This document shows, piece after piece, positions 7,379-10,213 of a DNA stretch of 10,213 nt. A model generated the notes under the pieces. It was given only the letters and a program-made list of their open reading frames with translations. It was not told where the DNA came from and made no database searches. This DNA is from an uncultured Plesiomonas sp. (GTDB taxonomy: Bacteria; Pseudomonadota; Gammaproteobacteria; Enterobacterales; CAMTGL01): the NCBI GenBank assembly GCA_947071955.1, contig CAMTGL010000059.1:1-10213 (forward strand). Direction: 5' to 3'. The translations under genes were made by a program, and so were the position numbers. The stretch's first letter is position 1. The number at the start of each line of letters is the position of its first letter.

Positions 7379-9016
7379 ATGACAACAAATTATATTTTTG
7401 TGACCGGTGGGGTTGTATCCTCGCTAGGTAAAGGCATTGCAGCAGCATCACTGGCCGCGATTCTCGAAGCGCGTGGACTCAATGTCACCATCATGAAACT
7501 GGACCCTTACATCAACGTGGATCCGGGTACCATGAGCCCGATCCAACACGGTGAAGTATTCGTAACGGAAGACGGCGCGGAAACGGACCTCGACTTGGGG
7601 CACTATGAGCGTTTCATTCGTACCAAAATGACACGCCGCAATAACTTCACCTCTGGCCGTGTGTATGCCGATGTGCTGCGCAAAGAGCGTCGTGGTGATT
7701 ATTTGGGTGCAACCATTCAGGTGATCCCGCACATCACGAATGAAATTAAAGATCGTGTCATTGCTGGTGCTCAAGGCCACGATGTGGTGATTGTTGAGAT
7801 TGGCGGCACGGTGGGTGATATTGAATCACTGCCATTCTTGGAAGCTATTCGTCAGTTGGCCGTTGAAGTAGGCCGTGAGCATACTCTGTATATGCACCTG
7901 ACTTTAGTGCCATACATGGCCGCTGCTGGTGAAGTAAAAACTAAGCCAACACAGCATTCAGTGAAAGAGCTGTTGTCTATCGGTATTCAGCCTGATGTGC
8001 TGATTTGCCGTTCAGACCGCGTGATCCCAGCAAACGAGCGCGCGAAGATTGCGCTGTTCTGTAATGTGCCGGAAAAAGCGGTTATCTCACTGAAAGATGT
8101 TGATTCTATCTATAAGATCCCTGCGCTATTGAAGTCGCAAGGGCTGGATCAGTACATCTGTAAGCGTTTTGGTTTGAACTGTCCGGAAGCGAACTTGTCT
8201 GAATGGGAACAGGTCATCTACGAAGAGGCCAACCCAACAGCAGAAGTGACTATCGGGATGGTCGGTAAGTATATTGAACTGCCAGATGCCTATAAGTCAG
8301 TGAACGAAGCGCTAAAACATGGTGGTTTGAAAAATCGCCTGACAGTGAATATTCGTTATATTGACTCACAAGATGTTGAAACCAAAGGCGTAGAACTGCT
8401 CAAAGGCCTTGACGCAATTTTGGTTCCAGGTGGTTTTGGTTCGCGTGGCGTAGAAGGCAAGATTATGGCTGCCCGCTATGCGCGTGAAAATAACGTACCT
8501 TACTTGGGTATCTGTCTGGGCATGCAAGTGGCAATGATTGAATTTGCCCGCAATGTTGCCGGTATGGCAGGTGCGAACTCCACTGAATTTGATGCAAGCA
8601 GCACCTTCCCGGTTGTTGGCTTGATCACTGAGTGGAAAGATGCAGAAGGTCAGGTTGAAGTGCGCAGTGAAGAGTCTGATCTGGGTGGCACTATGCGTTT
8701 AGGCGCACAGTTGTGTCATTTAGAAGAGGGCAGCACTGCACGTAAACTGTATGGTCAGCCGACCATTCATGAACGTCACCGTCATCGTTACGAAGTGAAC
8801 AACTATCTGCTGCCTCAGATTGAGAAAGCCGGTATGCGCGTAACAGGCCGTTCAGCAGATAAGCAACTGGTTGAGATCATCGAAGTGCCGAACCATCCGT
8901 GGTTTGTTGCTTGCCAGTTCCACCCTGAGTTTACGTCGACCCCGCGTGATGGTCACCCACTGTTTGCAGGTTTTGTAAAAGCCGCCGGTGATTATCAGGC
9001 TCGCCAGATTAAGTAA
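7379..9016 (+). CDS. pyrG: CTP synthase (glutamine-hydrolysing)
   Basis: Converts UTP to CTP using ATP and ammonia from glutamine, the last step of de novo pyrimidine nucleotide synthesis; it works as a cytoplasmic tetramer. The 545 residues equal the E. coli length. The N-terminal amidoligase domain (about 1-266) opens with the P-loop-like GGVVSSLGKG and contains the DPYINVDPGTMSP and EIGGTVGDIES segments. The C-terminal class I glutaminase domain (about 290-545) has PGGFG, nucleophile Cys379 in GICLGMQ, and His515/Glu517 in FHPEFTSTP, all at E. coli numbering. The start MTTNYIFVTGG is invariant in close relatives and decides the ATG at 7379. The frame stays open upstream to a TTG at 7283, but that stretch overlaps the promoter. 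AGG at 7370-7372 is the ribosome-binding site. It has its own promoter, and eno follows 130 bases later. Confidence 0.98.
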   Translation: MTTNYIFVTGGVVSSLGKGIAAASLAAILEARGLNVTIMKLDPYINVDPGTMSPIQHGEVFVTEDGAETDLDLGHYERFIRTKMTRRNNFTSGRVYADVLRKERRGDYLGATIQVIPHITNEIKDRVIAGAQGHDVVIVEIGGTVGDIESLPFLEAIRQLAVEVGREHTLYMHLTLVPYMAAAGEVKTKPTQHSVKELLSIGIQPDVLICRSDRVIPANERAKIALFCNVPEKAVISLKDVDSIYKIPALLKSQGLDQYICKRFGLNCPEANLSEWEQVIYEEANPTAEVTIGMVGKYIELPDAYKSVNEALKHGGLKNRLTVNIRYIDSQDVETKGVELLKGLDAILVPGGFGSRGVEGKIMAARYARENNVPYLGICLGMQVAMIEFARNVAGMAGANSTEFDASSTFPVVGLITEWKDAEGQVEVRSEESDLGGTMRLGAQLCHLEEGSTARKLYGQPTIHERHRHRYEVNNYLLPQIEKAGMRVTGRSADKQLVEIIEVPNHPWFVACQFHPEFTSTPRDGHPLFAGFVKAAGDYQARQIK

Positions 9017-9026
9017 CGAAAACCCT

Positions 9027-9101
9027 AAAATGTACTGCATTTCTGGGCTGGATTAGGCGTACTTTTTTAATCCAATCACACAGTAAAGCAGTACATTTTT
9101 T
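9027..9101 (+). terminator. Nested inverted repeat in the pyrG-eno spacer, possible weak terminator
   Basis: AAAATGTACTGC (9027-9038) is a perfect 12-bp inverted match to GCAGTACATTTT (9088-9099), with two more T after it. Inside the 49-base loop TGGATTA (9049-9055) pairs with TAATCCA (9068-9074), giving a second hairpin. The left arm can instead fold on itself, AAATG (9028-9032) with CATTT (9038-9042). The T-run after the outer stem resembles a terminator for pyrG. However, the stem is AT-rich at its base and the loop is long, so efficiency is doubtful. A processing site, an attenuator before eno or a protein-binding dyad are alternatives. Confidence 0.4.
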
Positions 9102-9146
9102 GACTCAGCTTAAAGTTCAGACTCACTTTTAATAGGAAGAAAAGTT

Positions 9147-10213
9147 ATGTCCAAGATCGTTAAAGTACTGGCTCGTGAAATTATTGACTCTCGTGGTAAC
9201 CCTACCGTTGAAGCAGAAGTGCATCTGGAAGGTGGTTTTGTAGGTCTGGCTGCTGCGCCGTCTGGTGCATCTACCGGTTCTCGCGAAGCACTGGAACTGC
9301 GTGATGGTGATAAATCCCGTTTCATGGGCAAAGGCGTTCTGAAAGCAATTTCTGCTGTTAATGGTCCGATTGCTGAAGCTCTGCTGGGCAAAGATGCAAA
9401 AGATCAAGCTGCTATCGATAAGGTCATGATTGATCTTGATGGTACTGAGAACAAGTCTAACTTCGGTGCAAACGCCATTCTGGCAGTATCACTGGCAAAC
9501 GCCAAAGCCGCTGCTGCAGCGAAAGGCATGCCACTGTTCGCACACATTGCTGAACTGAACGGTACGCCGGGCGTTTACTCTATGCCTCTACCAATGATGA
9601 ACATCATCAACGGTGGTGAGCACGCGGATAACAACGTTGATATCCAAGAGTTTATGATCCAGCCTGTTGGCGCAAAAACGCTGAAAGAAGCAGTACGTAT
9701 GGGTTCAGAAGTATTCCATACTCTGGCTAAAGTACTGAAAGCAAAAGGCATGGGTACAGCAGTAGGTGACGAAGGTGGCTACGCGCCAAACCTAGAGTCT
9801 AACGCTGCTGCACTGGCTGCTATCAAAGAAGCCGTTGAGCAAGCTGGCTATGTGCTGGGTAAAGACATTACTCTGGCAATGGACTGTGCCGCTTCTGAGT
9901 TCTACAACAAAGAAACTGGCATGTATGAGCTGAAAGGCGAAGGCAAAACCTTCACCGCAGAAGGCTTCTCTGATTTCTTGGCAGAACTGACTACTCAGTA
10001 CCCAATCGTCTCTATTGAAGATGGTCTGGACGAGTCTGATTGGGATGGTTTTGCATACCAAACCAAGATCCTGGGCGACAAAATCCAGCTGGTGGGTGAT
10101 GACTTGTTCGTAACCAACACCAAGATCCTTAAGCGTGGTATCGACAACGGTATCGTTAACTCCATTCTGATCAAATTCAACCAGATCGGTTCTCTGACCG
10201 AAACTCTGGCTGC
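9147..10213 (+). CDS. eno: Enolase (phosphopyruvate hydratase), C-terminus cut by right edge
   Basis: Glycolytic and gluconeogenic enzyme interconverting 2-phosphoglycerate and phosphoenolpyruvate; in E. coli it is also a component of the RNase E degradosome. The 355 visible codons compare with 432 in E. coli. Seen in order: the SGAST loop, NGGEHADNN, proton-donor Glu209 in DEGGYAP, Mg ligands Asp246, Glu291 and Asp318, and the proton-acceptor Lys343 in IKFNQIG. Numbers after about residue 255 are one higher than in E. coli because of a single-residue insertion near NKETGMYEL. The TIM-barrel end is off the window. The start MSKIVKVLAREIIDSRGNP matches the family, and AGGAAG (9134-9139) is a strong ribosome-binding site. 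Codon choice is markedly biased (CTG, GGT, AAA, GAA), as expected for a very highly expressed gene. No confident promoter is seen in the spacer, so transcription may come from pyrG or from within it. Confidence 0.98.
   Translation, partial: MSKIVKVLAREIIDSRGNPTVEAEVHLEGGFVGLAAAPSGASTGSREALELRDGDKSRFMGKGVLKAISAVNGPIAEALLGKDAKDQAAIDKVMIDLDGTENKSNFGANAILAVSLANAKAAAAAKGMPLFAHIAELNGTPGVYSMPLPMMNIINGGEHADNNVDIQEFMIQPVGAKTLKEAVRMGSEVFHTLAKVLKAKGMGTAVGDEGGYAPNLESNAAALAAIKEAVEQAGYVLGKDITLAMDCAASEFYNKETGMYELKGEGKTFTAEGFSDFLAELTTQYPIVSIEDGLDESDWDGFAYQTKILGDKIQLVGDDLFVTNTKILKRGIDNGIVNSILIKFNQIGSLTETLA

Noticed and set aside
9100..9105. TTGACT as a -35 element for an eno promoter
   Set aside because: No acceptable -10 hexamer lies 16-19 bases downstream (the sequence there is TCACTT/CACTTT), and the hexamer lies partly within the T-run of the inverted repeat.
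9110..10180. Minus-strand open frames of 61-93 codons over eno
   Set aside because: They are shadows of the highly biased eno codon usage; the plus-strand enolase is unambiguous.

Overview
The window is a conserved housekeeping block of a gammaproteobacterial chromosome. Gene order is barA (minus strand), then rlmD, relA, mazG, pyrG and eno (all plus strand). This is the E. coli order with mazEF missing between relA and mazG. Every protein aligns by eye over its whole visible length with the E. coli family member. Several catalytic residues fall at the same or nearly the same number: BarA His300, RelA Cys611/Cys612, PyrG Cys379/His515, Eno Glu209/Asp246. Protein character and moderate GC suggest a relative of Enterobacterales, Vibrionales or Aeromonadales. 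A Tolumonas/Aeromonas-like organism is my guess, not a demonstrated assignment.

Layout: bases 1-2491 hold BarA, a hybrid sensor kinase transcribed leftward; its C-terminal phosphotransfer domain lies beyond the left edge. A 65-base divergent spacer separates it from rlmD, a 23S rRNA methyltransferase. After a 173-base gap comes relA, the ribosome-associated (p)ppGpp synthetase, which ends in a clear intrinsic terminator. mazG, a nucleoside triphosphate pyrophosphohydrolase, follows. pyrG (CTP synthase) has its own good promoter and an unusual pyrimidine-rich leader. After a 130-base gap with a nested inverted repeat comes eno (enolase), cut by the right edge.

Themes: BarA, RelA and MazG belong to carbon-metabolism and starvation signalling or nucleotide-pool housekeeping. 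RlmD modifies the ribosome on which RelA acts. PyrG makes CTP, and Eno is glycolytic and in E. coli also part of the RNA degradosome. No gene is broken or frameshifted. I saw no tRNA, rRNA, CRISPR array, insertion sequence, prophage or foreign-looking segment. There is no non-coding stretch over 300 bases; the longest gap is 173 bases (3883-4055).

I do not see a new multi-gene system here. The points worth a second look are non-coding: the pyrG promoter and leader, and the folded pyrG-eno spacer. A degenerate receiver domain inside BarA is a smaller point.
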